Assembly (NCBI GenBank): GCA_947579605.1
Contig: OX388325.1
Span: forward strand, 3,033,572 to 3,097,571
DNA length: 64,000 bases
Origin: Athripsodes cinereus
Lineage: Eukaryota; Arthropoda; Insecta; Trichoptera; Leptoceridae
Direction: 5' to 3'
This document shows, one piece after another, positions 10,966 to 22,005 of the stretch. Made by a program: the position numbers and the translations under genes. Within the stretch, counting starts at the first letter, position 1, and every line of letters starts with the position of its first letter. The notes under the pieces are model-generated. The model did no database searches and was not told where the DNA came from. It saw nothing but the letters and a program-made list of their open reading frames with translations.

Positions 10966-11264
10966 AAAACTATACAAATTACGAATTAAAACAGTAATAA
11001 TTACAAAGTAATATACTTACCTATTAATGTGTTTAGATACCTCCCTTAGATACCAACTGCAAAAAATATATCAAATTGCCAAAAAATAATAATTTGTTCA
11101 TGACATATTTATTTTGACACAAACAAATAAATGAATACGTCAACAAGAGAGAAAAGTTCATGCAATTAAATGTGAGTCGAAATGTTATAAAAAATATGCA
11201 TAGTTTTGGAAATATTGAGGTGGTACGATTTAATAGGTGGTACAATATAGCGTACTCTACCCTA

Positions 11265-11802
11265 AATGTTATCCAGAATTCAAAATGTATCGATAATAAA
11301 ATGACAGTAATTTTAATAACTCTAAGGTTTGTACATTCACAGAGTGAGTTAATTCGTTTGCGTGAAATCACAAAGAAGGGGTGTTGAGGCGTCTTTTAAG
11401 TTGACCTATCTTCTCCGGAACTGATGACCTAACTGGAAAACTTGGAGAAAAGTGTGAGAGGTACCCATTCATTAATTGCCGAGGAAAAGACAAATGGGAT
11501 TATAGCTAGTATGCTGATAAAGTGTATTATCTCTACAAGTAGGTGCTATGTTAAAACATTTATTAATGAACATTGAGTAAATATACCTACATTAGGTGCA
11601 AATCAATATATTTTTTTATCAACATGTAAAACAACCCACGGATGATACCAGCAGCACTAACAAAGCAATCAACAGTTATGTCTGTATAACGTGGAACGAA
11701 TCTTGTCCACGTGGAGTCCACGACAAAAAATATGAGTCTCCCATTCTATCCTCATCTACCACTGTCCTTTAAAAAGACAGGTGTTTTAATTTATTGTTTT
11801 AG
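11265..11802. other. Non-coding spacer
   Basis: No supported gene. The first bases (aaatgttatcca) echo the left flank of the pogo-like element (aatgttatcca at 8519), so the target may have held a short repeat. Confidence 0.4.
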
Positions 11803-11934
11803 ACCAGTGATTCCGAAAGTGGTCCAGGTGGACCCCCAGGGGTTCACAGGAGACTCGACGGAGGTCCACGATGGCGTGACTAAAAAATGGGGGTGCACGA
11901 GTTGTTAAAGGGGGTCCACGAATCCATAGTTAAA
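11803..11934 (+). mobile_element. hAT-type terminus (fragment)
   Basis: Starts cagtgattccgaaagtggtc and continues with paired GGACCCCC and GGGGGTCCAC blocks, the layout typical of hAT ends (CAGTG start, subterminal repeats). Only this side is recognisable; it runs into the internal module at 11935-12140. Confidence 0.55.
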
Positions 11935-12140
11935 GTATCGGATATTTGGTAAAAGCTCCAGATATTGACATAAACAATAGTCGGTACAAATACCCGGTAC
12001 ATTGTAGAAAAAGGCACTGGGAGAAAGTATTATCTTTAAGAAAACCGAGGAGTTTTGGAAATATTTCATATTCCTTTACCATTTTGAAAATTCGACGATG
12101 GGGGGGGGGGAACAATATTCGGTACAAATACCATACTGAC
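11935..12140. repeat. Shared internal module, copy 1
   Basis: Contains gaaaaccgaggagttttgga, tattcctttaccattttgaa, a 12-G run (ggcgacgGGG type) and tcggtacaaatacccggtac. The same roughly 165-180 bp module occurs at 19265-19410, 19530-19800 (twice), 23500-23870 (twice) and 58790-58880, each next to hAT-like ends. Confidence 0.8.
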
Positions 12141-12144
12141 AGTT

Positions 12145-12660
12145 GTTTAATTTTTTTTTTTTAATTTCTTTATTTATTTCAAAGAATTATAAATTCGCTT
12201 AGAGACTACAAATTACAAGATAAGACATAATAATGTAATTAAACAACTAAAAAAAAATTGATGTATATCAAGAATATAACATTGCAGTGCAAAACACATT
12301 AATTTTAATTACGTTGGAAATAACATCATCGTCCATGAGCTGTCGATCCTGAAGATTGTGTACAGTAAAAAAGTATAAGTGATCTTTTGAACTTTCTTGA
12401 ACTCTTTATGGATCTAATTTCTTCTGGTAATGCGTTGTACAATTGCATTCCTTGGAAATCCAAATTTTGTTTTCCATAGTTTGTCCTTACATTGTTTATG
12501 ACAAAATTGTAACAACACCTAGTATTGTAAGAATGTGTTGTGTCACACGTAAACAAATTCATTTTTATCTTCACAAGTCCATTACTCTTATAACAATAGG
12601 GTTGATTCGTACTTATATATTTATGTCTACCATTTTTTTATTATTATTGCTTTAGTCTGA
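12145..12660 (-). pseudogene. LINE ORF2 C-terminus and 3' tail
   Basis: Minus-strand frame 12326-12574 reads THSYNTRCCYNFVI and LDFQGMQLYNALPEEIRS followed by FKRSL, the pattern seen at the end of Jockey/CR1-group ORF2. Downstream on that strand the sequence ends in aaataaagaaatt and an A run (12150-12170), the 3' tail. It is heavily 5'-truncated. Confidence 0.7.
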
Positions 12661-13640
12661 AAGAAATGGTACCCGAAGACGTAGCCGTCCGACGATCAAA
12701 TAGCAAGATCATATAAACCAGGATTACTGGAGGGACTCGTGCTGATCACATTGGTATAGGATTCATGAGAAAGGGGGAACATGCATATGTGAGGAATTTC
12801 ATTAAAAAATGATCTAGAGTTTGTGTGTTCACATTGTGAAAAGATATTTTAAACATATTTGATATTAACAAAAACTTTTCACTATTGATTTATTACTCGA
12901 GTACTTTCGTCAAGTTAGCTTGACATTTCCAAGAGAATTTTTATAAAAAAAAAAATGTTTGAATTTGAATAAACGCTAACATTTATATGTATGCTGATCA
13001 CGAATATCCTAATAAGAAATGATAAAATAAAACTTTCCATTCATTATTTTCATTAAAAAAAATACATATTTTCCGTCAAAATTTTAAACGCCATGTTATT
13101 GAATAAGCCCGTTGTGACGTCGCTAGGTGCTATCTTGTATTGGCACACATTTCACTCTTAGTACTGTTTGCAGCGACTGATGACGTCACACAGTGTCCGC
13201 CACGAGTGGACCTTTTTGCGGCGAAGTGGGAAAATTGCTTTTTCAAATGCTAATAAAAGCCTTAAAAATGCACATTTAAAAATTTAAAAAGCACCATAAT
13301 TATTCTAATTTTCTGCACTATTTTTTGAGCTGAGAAATTTATTTTGTGAAAGTTCCCCATTCACTGCATTTCTAGCGCTCCGATAGTACCGTTGTCGTGA
13401 TGAGAACGGTGCATTTTGAAAGAGAAACGTGACAAAATTTTTGTTCCTGTTAAAATGGCCTCCATCAATATTATTTACCGAATGTAATATTTCGCATACA
13501 GATACTATCTATATTGAAATATTTATATATGTAATTACATAGAGCTGTCTGCGATATTGGATTTTGTGTATTTTGTATATTATTATGTGTTATCAATGCT
13601 GAACCAATATAGCCTCCATATTCAGGGTTAGCATTTTTTT
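12661..13640. other. No gene; possible unclassified repeat at 13075-13470
   Basis: Mostly AT-rich. From 13075 to 13470 there are two tgacgtc sites (13116 and 13182) in GC-richer sequence, which may be part of an unclassified repeat. No inverted ends or reading frame supports a call. Confidence 0.35.
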
Positions 13641-13792
13641 ATTTATTTATTTTTTCTTCACTGTACATTGGTTACAATATTACATAATAAAACAGAATCA
13701 TAAAAATAACAATTATACAATTCAAAGTACAGAGGGCGAGTTTATCGCTAAAATGCGATGTCTTCCAACTAACCCGGATTTAACAGATTTCT
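13640..13792 (-). repeat. LINE 3' end, TGGAAGA-GCGAT-TAGCGAT type
   Basis: On the minus strand: ggttagttggaagacatcgc, then attttagcgataaactcgcc, a short hairpin, ending in (AAAT)n near 13650. The same block is at 14983-15125 and related blocks at 20335 and 21990. It is the 3' end of a LINE family common in insects (recalled). Confidence 0.6.
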
Positions 13793-13799
13793 GGTCAAA

Positions 13800-14495
13800 G
13801 TCCTTTGACTTTATTATTATTTTTTTCATAAAAGATATATCTGTGTTTTGTCATAAACCGAAATTCAATCTTATACACTTTTCACAGTAAGCTACTAAAA
13901 GCTTGTGTCGTGAAAGGGAGTTTGCCGGCACCTGAGATTAGGGAATGAAATCTCGATCTCGCGAGATCGAGATTCTCGCGAGATCTCGAGTAATTTTTCG
14001 AAGCTAGGTAATCTCGTTTTTAAAATATCGTTCGAGATCTCAATCAAATTTTTCGATCGAGAAATGTTGTAAATAAATGATGTAATTACATATATAATTG
14101 TATAGTGTAAATGTAAACCCATATCTGCCTTTACAAACTCAGCATGCTAAGATATTCAGTGCACTCAAATTTGGAGAATGTCATAAAAATTGTTTTTTTT
14201 TAAATTTTGTTCAATTATTATTGTTTTTTATTTACAAAAATTTAAACAGTCACATAGGTATGTAGTTTTTTTTAATTCAATTTATAATTTCTTGAACAAA
14301 TAATGAGGTATTTTTAAAAAATTAGTCTTATCTCGACTAAATTGAGATCTCGAATGACTCAATCTCGAATTCAAATTCAAATTTTGAGACGAGATTTCGA
14401 TTCGTCAATCTCGAGTCGAGATTCATTCCCTACTAGAGATCTAACCGCACACCTCATGTTTATGAGGCCAAGATTCTACCCCTAGGCTACCGACG
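13800..14495 (-). mobile_element. tRNA-derived SINE, split by a hAT MITE
   Basis: Minus strand: a tRNA-like head (gtcggtagcctaggggtag) at 14470-14495 and the stretch to tgccggcaaactccctttca near 13920. An intact copy at 51040-51235 shows the A box (tagcctggagg) and B box (ggttcgatccc). The tail is acagatatatcttttatg. The hAT MITE 13939-14432 sits next to the B box. Confidence 0.8.
13939..14432. mobile_element. hAT-like MITE with GAGATCTCG repeats
   Basis: Ends tagggaatgaaatctcgatc and gagtcgagattcattcccta are inverted repeats. The flanks cctgagat (13931-13938) and ctagagat (14433-14440) agree at 6 of 8 positions, fitting an old 8-bp duplication. Both subterminal regions are filled with gagatctcg and its complement. 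The SINE is continuous outside it. Confidence 0.8.
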
Positions 14496-14982
14496 AACTA
14501 TTTTATATCATTACCTACCTTAATAATTTGTTCTATAAAATTCCTGCTAATATAGCAGGATATTCTGCTTTGATTTTGTTATCTTAACACTGTTTACAAA
14601 TAATTATGCATAGAAAATATTCCCCTAAATCAATTTCCTCTTGTAATTTGTAGATTATACTAGTGTCCATATTATCATTTATATTTTAGCACATAAATCA
14701 TTATAACAATATTAATTCATTGTCTAATTACATATTAGGTTTGTGATGAATGTGAAGAAAAAAACTACGCAAAAATGGGATAAGATCATTTATTTACAAA
14801 ACAAAAAAAAAACATTAAAAGAAAAAAATCCCAGTTTGTTTTAAAATATTCATTTACCTTCAGCAGCGATAAATTCGCCGTGTGTACATTCAATTATTTG
14901 TAAATGTGTATCTAGCTACTGGAAAGGAAAGGCTTATATTATTATAAAATAAATTATTTATAACTAATCGGGTTATTTGTAA

Positions 14983-15125
14983 GATAATAATAATAATATA
15001 AATCTTTATTGCACAAAAAAACAAACATTATTAAAATATAAACATTGTAGAACCAGACAAATAAATTTGTGGAATGGGCGAGTTTATCGCAGAAGCGCGA
15101 TATCTTCCAACTAACCCATATAATT
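14983..15125 (-). repeat. LINE 3' end, same family as 13640
   Basis: Minus strand: gttggaagatatcgcgcttc, tgcgataaactcgcccattc, then tgtgcaataaagatttatat and (TTA)n (14983-15000). Hairpin plus TGTGCAATAAAG and a trinucleotide tail mark a LINE 3' end. Confidence 0.7.
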
Positions 15126-15402
15126 ATTGTACAGTGATTAATACGCCCTCTGTGCATAGAATTGCTTAATGGATTATTTTTTGACACAAAGTAATTATTT
15201 ATACGCAATAAATGTGTAGTGAAAAAAAATATAAACAATATTGAAGTGAAGAATAACATAACATATAGGTAATAATATATTATAAAATATTGTGTTCTTG
15301 GTATAAAAAATAAACTTCATTAAAAGAAAAATCTGATCTGAAATTATCCTTTTCCAACATTGAATAATTAAGTATAAATTTATTTAAATATTTTATTGTT
15401 AT

Positions 15403-15625
15403 TCATCATCATCATCATCGCCCTCAACGCTCCTCTCGGGAGCACAGGGCAGAAACCAGCCTCCTCCATTCAGAGCGTCTCTGTGCCAATTGCGTCACCT
15501 CTTTCCACGACATTCCTTGCGCTCTGATATCGTTGTCATAGGAACGGTGTATTGTGAAAGAGGGACGCCCGGGCCGACGGAACCCCTGCGGACGGAAAAA
15601 CAGTGCTCTTTTGGCCAACTATTAT
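15403..15625 (-). pseudogene. LINE ORF2 C-terminus with GGGCGATGATG tail
   Basis: Minus strand from 15618 reads RPGRPSFTIHRSYDNDIRAQ and ends LVSALCSREER-stop, followed by gggcgatgatgatgatgat (15403-15421). The GRP...TW-type C-terminal domain is typical of RTE-like LINEs. A nearly identical longer copy is inside Helitron A at 40410-40765. Only about 60 codons remain. Confidence 0.85.
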
Positions 15626-16574
15626 TGTTATTATTTGTATTTAAAATTTGACTGTTAATATTATGTTGTAATCAACGTGTAGATTCGGATATATTTTGTT
15701 AAATAAATGAGATAATTATGCATAATTCATTCATTAAATATGCAGATACATTAATTACATGCAATTAAACAACTTAAAGAGAAGATAAACAATATTTACA
15801 CAACATTGAGCTCTCATATTGTATACAGTGAATAAAAACAGATTATCAGATACACCTACAACTCCTCAAGTCATTTATATCAAGTATTATCTATCACCTT
15901 TACCCGCCACAATTGAAAGTTAAACTTGTTTGTTATGTTAGGACGAAATTAAAAATTAACTAAGTGTGAATTGGCATTCTTATTGATTATAATTATATAG
16001 GTACCTATAATATATTTTATTTCAAAAATGACTCCATACATATTGTGTTACATTCTCGCTGTCTGCTTTTATGACTTTAAAACACATCTATTGGGTAAGA
16101 TTGTGTAACTAATATTATTTTTTGTGTGTTGGTTATTGTGACTTTGTGAAAGTTTATTTATTTTATTTTATTTTCTTTCACAAACAAACAGTTATAACAT
16201 AAATGACAATACACAGACAAATCAATTACAATTAATAAACCATCAAAGTTTGTAAATATAGTTTGACATAGTATTATGCAACATTAACATTTTGTAGTAA
16301 ACGTGAAAAAAAACAGATAAGAACTTCAAAAAAAAGAAGGCTTCCAAGCACATGTAATCAATTATCTCCAATCAAGAAGGGAATAAAGGAATGGAACAGG
16401 GAATTGGAGCAGAAGGAAAGCATCAAATGATTATAACCCCATGAGACCCCGAAGTTTATTGTATTGATAAAATTCTAGATAATTCTAGAGAAAATGGTTT
16501 CCTCAAACTCAGTTTAAAACAGCCTCATAAAAAAATATAAAATTATATTTAAGAACGGTTTTATAATAATTAAA
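15626..16574. other. AT-rich spacer, no gene
   Basis: No convincing frame. A tttattttattttattttc tract near 16145 could be the reversed 3' tail of another LINE, without further support. Confidence 0.4.
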
Positions 16575-16695
16575 GAAAACTAGGTACTATACCATCACGG
16601 CATATCCCACAAGTAGGCCAGCTGCGTTTATATTAAACATGCAAGCTGTCCTCTCCGTGTCAGCAATTAAGACATTCAGGATGGGTGGCAAACTT
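16575..16695 (-). repeat. Dispersed (TAG)n-tailed repeat, copy 2
   Basis: Reverse orientation copy: accatcacggcatatcccac at 16590-16609 and gacattcaggatgggtggca at 16670-16689 match the 9.0-9.24 kb copy in reverse complement. Confidence 0.7.
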
Positions 16696-16739
16696 TGTAT
16701 ACCTACCTACCTGTATTATTTATTGGAAAATATATTATT

Positions 16740-17295
16740 TACTCTATGTGTTAAGTAGGTTTATATTATTTATTAATATTTTTGAACGGTTTTTACCTAA
16801 TGCATTATTTTAAATTATTGAATTACTTATATGAAAATTATCTCTACCTTTTATATTAATTAATTATCTGTTTGTCCATTTTAACCTATTTACATTGACT
16901 ATCTGCTTATTATGTTTTATTACATTATTTCTATTTTTTATTATTTTCTTCTTATTGTTTATTGATCTCGATCTGTATTGATTTTTTCTTTGCGATGTTA
17001 AATATTTTATAATTATATATTTTAATAATCTTAAATCTTATGTTGAATTTCCCAATTTTGATGATTTATTGCTAGTTCTGTCTTTTATCAATCAATTTTT
17101 AACAAGTTTTATTGAATGGTTTAAATGTATTATATTATGTGTCATATTGTTTTTTTGATTAAGTATGTATTGTCTTTTTATCATAGTTACTCCTTGTCTA
17201 GCTTTAATGTACTGTCTGTCATGCATTTTCTTTAATTATATTTTATACATGTAAAAGGCTCACGCTGTATGTTGTAATAAATAAATAAACCTTAT
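16740..17295 (+). repeat. Probable LINE 3' UTR
   Basis: T-rich plus-strand stretch ending tgtaaaaggctcacgctgta and tgttgtaataaataaataaa. The same layout (tgtaaaggct, then taaataaataaata) occurs at about 25410-25450. I infer 3' UTRs of a Jockey-type LINE; no coding part is left. Confidence 0.45.
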
Positions 17296-17615
17296 CGCTG
17301 AATGAAAGATGTACTTAAAATGTCTTTGTCTTTATTACATGTGTCTTTTACAGAACACTCAAAAACTTTCGCAAAAGGGGGGACTAATCCAAATATGACT
17401 TTAATTAGATTGATACCTATACCTAACCTTTTAATTATTGTTAGATATAATAATTTATTAAATTAATATTCAGTATTATTCTGTTCTTTACTGCTTCCCT
17501 CCTAGCAGCTTTTAAACATGTTGAATGGGGAAATATTTATTAATTTTATTCGTTTTTTTATAACTATGTACACTAAATATAATGTAACCTATATTTTACA
17601 ATGAATATATTTGTT
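17296..17615. other. No gene seen
   Basis: AT-rich. At 17341 tgtcttttacagaacactca is the reverse complement of the tgtcctgtaaaagac motif of the (TAG)n-tailed repeat, so a fragment may lie here. Confidence 0.35.
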
Positions 17616-17835
17616 AATCTTCTTCTTCCTGGCACATTCCCAACTTATTATTGCCGCTGAAGGCTGTTGGGGTCGGCTCTTCTCGTTCTGAGGTTATACA
17701 GTCTTCTGTTTCTTATATCATCTTCATCCAGGCCATTTCTCCACAGGATTCTATTGCATTGTGTCATCCAGGTATTCTTTGGTCTCCCTCTTGATGGAGA
17801 TCTGTCTATTATCTCCAGAGGCAATTATTTTCTCA
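17616..17835 (-). pseudogene. LINE ORF2 C-terminus
   Basis: Minus strand reads RSPSRGRPKNTWMTQCNRIL, WRNGLDEDDIRNRRLYN and LRTRRADP. GRPxxTW...D...DRxxW...RADP is the usual ending of insect endonuclease-reverse transcriptases. It ends in a gaagaagaag-type tail. Short, 5'-truncated and not intact in one frame at its ends. Confidence 0.8.
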
Positions 17836-18072
17836 AGTTTATGAATGTCCTGTAAAAAAAAAAAGAAATTAGCCTTGCTTACCTGACGGCATGCGACCAA
17901 CAATATATCGCGTGACGGTCATTCAAATATTTATTTATATTGTTTAATCCGTAATAGAGTTTCCGACTCTTTCATAATACAAGTTTTCGAGTGTCCTGTA
18001 AAAGACAAACACATATCCGTGTATAATTATGTGTGTTCATAAAAAACAAGTTAATCATTTATCTATTTTCAG

Positions 18073-18470
18073 ATGAAATGAGGATCACAACACCATCTAC
18101 CGTACAAATTACAAACTACACGCAAAGTATTGGAGTCACTGATAACGAGAGCTTACATAACAATTTCACAGATGGCACTCTGTATTCAAATGAATTTTAT
18201 AACAAGAGTGCATATTATTATTATTATCTGCAGTATTCTGGATACATAAAATCGAGAGAAATCAGTTTAAATGTATCCTTTAGTTATTTAGTAAATTATT
18301 GTTCATACCATAATAGTGAAATGGAGATTATTTACTTTACAAAAAATACTGCGCAATATAATACGCGCACCTCTTATATGAATGATAAACATAAAAGACT
18401 TGTAATGTTGGTTGCTGTTATAATGTTGGTTGTTGTTACGTTCGCTGTATTTTTACATTTTATAACTTAA
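18073..18470 (+). CDS. Candidate terminal exon of a membrane glycoprotein gene
   Basis: An open frame of about 132 codons follows a good 3' splice site (tctattttcag, ending 18072). The frame is also open back to an ATG at 18033, but the acceptor suggests that part is intron. The peptide starts EMRITTPSTVQITNYTQ and has five N-glycosylation sequons (NYT, NES, NFT, NKS, NVS). It ends in a 20-residue hydrophobic segment (LVMLVAVIMLVVVTFAVFLH) and FIT-stop, as in a tail-anchored or type I protein with almost no cytoplasmic end. AATAAA signals overlap and follow the stop. No transposon motif and no family recognised. It is the only host-gene candidate in the window; a chance frame in AT-rich DNA is possible. 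Confidence 0.45.
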
Positions 18471-18675
18471 ATAAATAAATAACAATAAAAAAATCCAGTG
18501 TCTTCTCACTTTAACCCTCATAAATTATATATTAACGTCAATTCGGTATAATTTATGATTTAAAGTAATGTTCCGTTTAATTTTATTACGATTATTCAAA
18601 TATTATACATCTTTTTTTAACACTTAAAAAAATTGAATGTAATGCAAAGGGGCGTTCACATTTGTTCACTTGGAT

Positions 18676-19079
18676 CAGTGTTTTCCAACCGGTGGTTCGC
18701 GAACCCCTGGGGGTTCGCTATGTCTACAAAGGGGGTTCGCGAAAATAATAGCGTAATGGCGGGATTTTAAATGGCCCAAGAAAAATAAAAGAAAAAAAAA
18801 CAAAAACACAAAAAAATAAAAAAAGCACACCAAATACAATGCAGGTTGCATGCTGTTGTTTCGAACGTATGCATACTGCCTATATCTTATGCAGCATAAA
18901 GAAAATTTTATTGATATAAAGAAAATAAAATTGTTTTTGGTTTCATTAATCAACGTCGACTCAATCAATGAAAATTTTATTGTTTTTTTTGCTTATCATT
19001 AACGACTACATAGGGGGTTCGCCAAATTCTGTTGGATATTACTTTTGGTTCGCGACGAGAAGAAGGTTGGGAAACACTG
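18676..19079. mobile_element. hAT MITE, 404 bp, exact 8-bp duplication
   Basis: Inverted ends cagtgttttccaacc and ggttgggaaacactg (one mismatch). Exact target duplications acttggat at 18668-18675 and 19080-19087. Subterminal GGGGGTTCGC repeats face each other (18710-18740, 19012-19022). No transposase. It landed in a small hairpin: acatttgttcacttgga on the left and its complement tccaagtgaacaaatgt on the right. Confidence 0.93.
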
Positions 19080-19264
19080 ACTTGGATGATCCTCCAAGTG
19101 AACAAATGTCATCGCTTTTTTAATTAATTATAAGGCAAAGGCTATTTGTCCGTAATTACATAGAAATAAGAAAGAAATTATAAAATTTATCTATGGTGAA
19201 CTTTTCCATAGAGAAATTGCAAAATATGTTTATGGTTAACTTACTATTACACACTTTTTTTAAT

Positions 19265-19410
19265 AAAAGTCGGTATAAGTATCCGCTACTTTTTTGAAAG
19301 AGGTATTTGAGAAAATACTCTAAAAGAAAACCGAGGAGTTTTGAAACATTTCAAATTCCTATACCATTTTGAAAATTTAGCGACGAGGGGGGGGGTAGAA
19401 GTTTTAAGGT
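19265..19410. repeat. Shared internal module, copy 2
   Basis: Contains agaaaaccgaggagttttga, caaattcctataccattttg and gcgacgaggggggggg, matching the module described at 11935. No hAT ends are recognised on either side of this copy, but a hAT MITE starts 55 bp downstream. Confidence 0.75.
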
Positions 19411-19464
19411 GAAGTTAAGTTATCAAATGTTCCATATTACAGGCCGCTTATTACGACTGCCAAT

Positions 19465-19963
19465 CAGTGTGACCAGATTTTATTTTCAAAAACTACTAAA
19501 TGGGGAAGTCAAAAACTACTAAATTCTTAAAATGGTATAGGAATTTGAAGTATTTCAAGAACTCCTCGGTTTTGTTAAACAATTTTTTAACCTACTACCT
19601 TTTTACCGGGTATTTGTACCGACTGTTGTTACTTTTCGGATACTTTCATACCGACTATTGAAAAAAAGTTACTCGCTTTAATTTTTAACCCCCCCCCGTC
19701 GCCGAATTTTCAAAATGGTATAGGAATTTGAAGTATTTCAAAAACTCCTCGGTTTTCTTCAACAATATTTTCTCGCAGTACCTTTTTCTAAAATGTATCC
19801 CGTATTCGACAATTATTTTCGATCAGTAAGTATCAGGTACTTTTCCCAAGTACCCGATAATTTGCCGACTAAATACAAAAACTGCCAAAAAACTACTAAA
19901 CATTCTTGCAAATGCCTCAAAAACTACCAAAAGAGTAGGAAACTACCAAATCTGGTCACACTG
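19465..19963. mobile_element. hAT MITE, 499 bp, 8-bp duplication, carries the module
   Basis: Ends cagtgtgaccagatttt and ccaaatctggtcacactg are inverted repeats. Flanks ctgccaat (19457-19464) and ctgacaat (19964-19971) match at 7 of 8. Inside are two reversed copies of the shared module (near 19530 and 19710). A piece of the same terminus, aaactaccaaatctggtcac, recurs at 46809. Confidence 0.9.
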
Positions 19964-19971
19964 CTGACAAT

Positions 19972-20332
19972 ATTGACAGACGTCAAAATCAAAACAGCGT
20001 GGATTTGTTTATCTTTACATAAAATTCCTTACGTATAGCCACTGAATTGACAGACGTCAAAGCCATGCCGTTTTGTTTACATAATTTACGGGGCTGCCTC
20101 GGTAGCCGGCACCGGCTACCAACTTCGTAACCGGCAGTGGTCATAGACAATAATAAATATATATTTCATGACATAGACAATACATTTAGTTTATGAAAAC
20201 CATAGACAATAAATTTATTTTCTAAAGAGGTAATGGTTGTATTTTAATTTATTTTACGTATTACGTCTTCTTTTTTTAAGGCAATGCACCCATTCTCTAG
20301 TGATTGCGATCTTTTTTACCTCATACGCATAA
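19972..20332. other. Spacer with short repeats
   Basis: Holds catagacaata three times (20142-20205) and a short palindromic tagccggcaccggcta block at 20102-20125. No gene. Confidence 0.4.
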
Positions 20333-21132
20333 CAATATCGCTAGAATGCAATGTCTTCCAACTAACCCGGTTACAAAATTAAAAGTAAACCGATTAAAAT
20401 GAAATATTTGTTTTTAATATTTTATTTGGAATACAATAAATTTGTAATGAAGAAAATCTAAAAATTATGTTAATCGTTTACATATCGTAAAAGGCGAAAG
20501 TCTATGTTTGATGTATAAATAAATAAATATGCCGGCTTGAATTGCATCGTTTTCATTACATTTTTATTTTACAGGTATGCATTATAATAATTCTCTTATA
20601 TAAAAGGAATGAAGAATCTGGATTTTAAATAAAGCCACAGACACCGTCACAGCAAGCAGCATGCTTATGCTTTGAAGGCGAAGTAGGTTGGTAGTGTATG
20701 AAACCGCGAACCCGAGTTCTCTAAAAAATAGTTAACTAGGTATGTTAATAGATAACTCCACTTTCAAGCTAACAAGTGTTTTTGAGGCTATATAATCTAA
20801 AAAAGATTTAATTTGAAAATAATTGTTAAAAAGACGAAAAAATACATTTCATCAAACGTATTAAATAAAAAAATAGTTCTTCATTTAATGAATATTATAA
20901 TTATTATTGTCTATGTTCTCTCTCTCAATATTAATATTCAATTAATTGTTATTATTATTACTGTTATGTTGGTACTCGTGAACATAGAGAAATATAATTA
21001 AAAAATTATAAGATAGCTTATAAAATAAAAACCTTTTGAAGGTGAAACGAAAGAGTTACATTTTTATTCTATTCATCGCTAGAGTGCTGCTGTACCGTGA
21101 CCTCGGCACACCTAAAGTATATATTGACCATT
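20333..21132. repeat. About 780-bp direct repeat, left copy
   Basis: Begins atcgctagaatgcaatgtct and ends aaagtatatattgacca. The right copy (22006-22773) is highly similar throughout, with small indels. The first 40 bases are related to the LINE 3' hairpin at 13740. No reading frame is shared. I considered LTRs but saw no primer-binding site or pol. Confidence 0.85.
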
Positions 21133-21640
21133 ATTTTTATTATTATTAATTCAACATGAATTTCCACCAAGTACCGTCGGTTGAAAAATATCAACTTTAT
21201 TTTAAATATATTTATCTCTTTTAATCATTGTTGAAGGGTGTATGTATCTACAATGTGAAAATTCATATGAAATAAAGAATTATTTATTGTTTAATTGTCA
21301 TACAAAAAATGCTATTTGAAATATTCATTGAATTGATATGCAAGTATCATGTGACAAAGTTTTTCACTTCAAGAATCTCATTTTCTTTCAAACATTTTCT
21401 CAATCTCATTGTATCTTTTTTATTTATTACTGACTAGTCGGGTAAAAATGCATACTGTATATGAGTGAATATAATAAATCTTGATACCAAACATTACATG
21501 GAAACTGTGTTTTATTTAACGTTTAACATAATATACATGAAGCCCCTGAGTTAGGGTAGCATTGTAAGCTTTTGGTGTGGGAAATTTTAGGATAAAATGA
21601 AGCTAAGGCAAGTACAAATTTTTTAAGAATTCGAATTGAG
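21133..21640. other. Interval between direct repeats, AT-rich part
   Basis: No gene, RNA or repeat boundary that I can support. Confidence 0.4.
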
Positions 21641-22005
21641 AAACGCAGTGTACTTGGAATATCATCGAAAGCAATTGAGATTCACGAAAATGGGATCCGT
21701 AGACCAGAAAATGTGGGTTGGGTCTCTGTGTATTAATATCTTCGATATCAACATAACAAGAGGGTAGCATTAGCAGAGATTCCATTGGTTTCCGACCAGG
21801 AGCAATTGTTTTCGCAAGTAATCCTCGATGGTGCCGAAGTACCCCTTGCCGTGAACGCCAAGGTGTCTCGATCGATTTTCATGATGGACACATTAAGGTG
21901 CAACCGCTGCTCTTGGATGGACTCTCGGATAAATTCCGGTGTTGCGTATGCTTCCGGATCGATAGACGTGAAATCTTCTGGATCAATGTACAGAGGGCGA
22001 GTTTG
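21641..22005 (-). pseudogene. Unrecognised protein-coding remnant
   Basis: GC-richer than either flank. The minus strand is open from about 22000 to 21748 and reads RPLYIDPEDFTSIDPEAYAT, then PEFIRESIQEQRLHLNV and IMKIDRDTLAFTARGTSAPS. A second frame (21785-21603) continues with DIEDINTQRPNPHFLVYGSH, which suggests one frameshift near 21760. The composition (acidic, few Leu/Ile runs) looks like real protein rather than AT-rich noise. The frame is cut at its N-terminal side by the right 780-bp repeat. I do not recognise a family; it may be a host exon or an unknown mobile-element gene. Confidence 0.4.

Larger units (their letters stand above)
8555..11262 (-). mobile_element. pogo-like DNA transposon, 2.7 kb, degenerate
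   Basis: Terminal inverted repeats flanked by TA (8553-8554 and 11263-11264). Left end: ggggaaggttggctaaattg; the right end, reverse-complemented, is gggtagagtacgctatattg; both continue taccacc-like. Subterminal motifs with atcgtacc recur at 8740-8790, 10510-10555 and 11222. It encodes a broken pogo/jerky-type (DDE_1) transposase on the minus strand and has been invaded by an RTE-like LINE end (10640-10965) and a dispersed repeat (about 8990-9240). TA target and transposase type agree. Confidence 0.8.
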
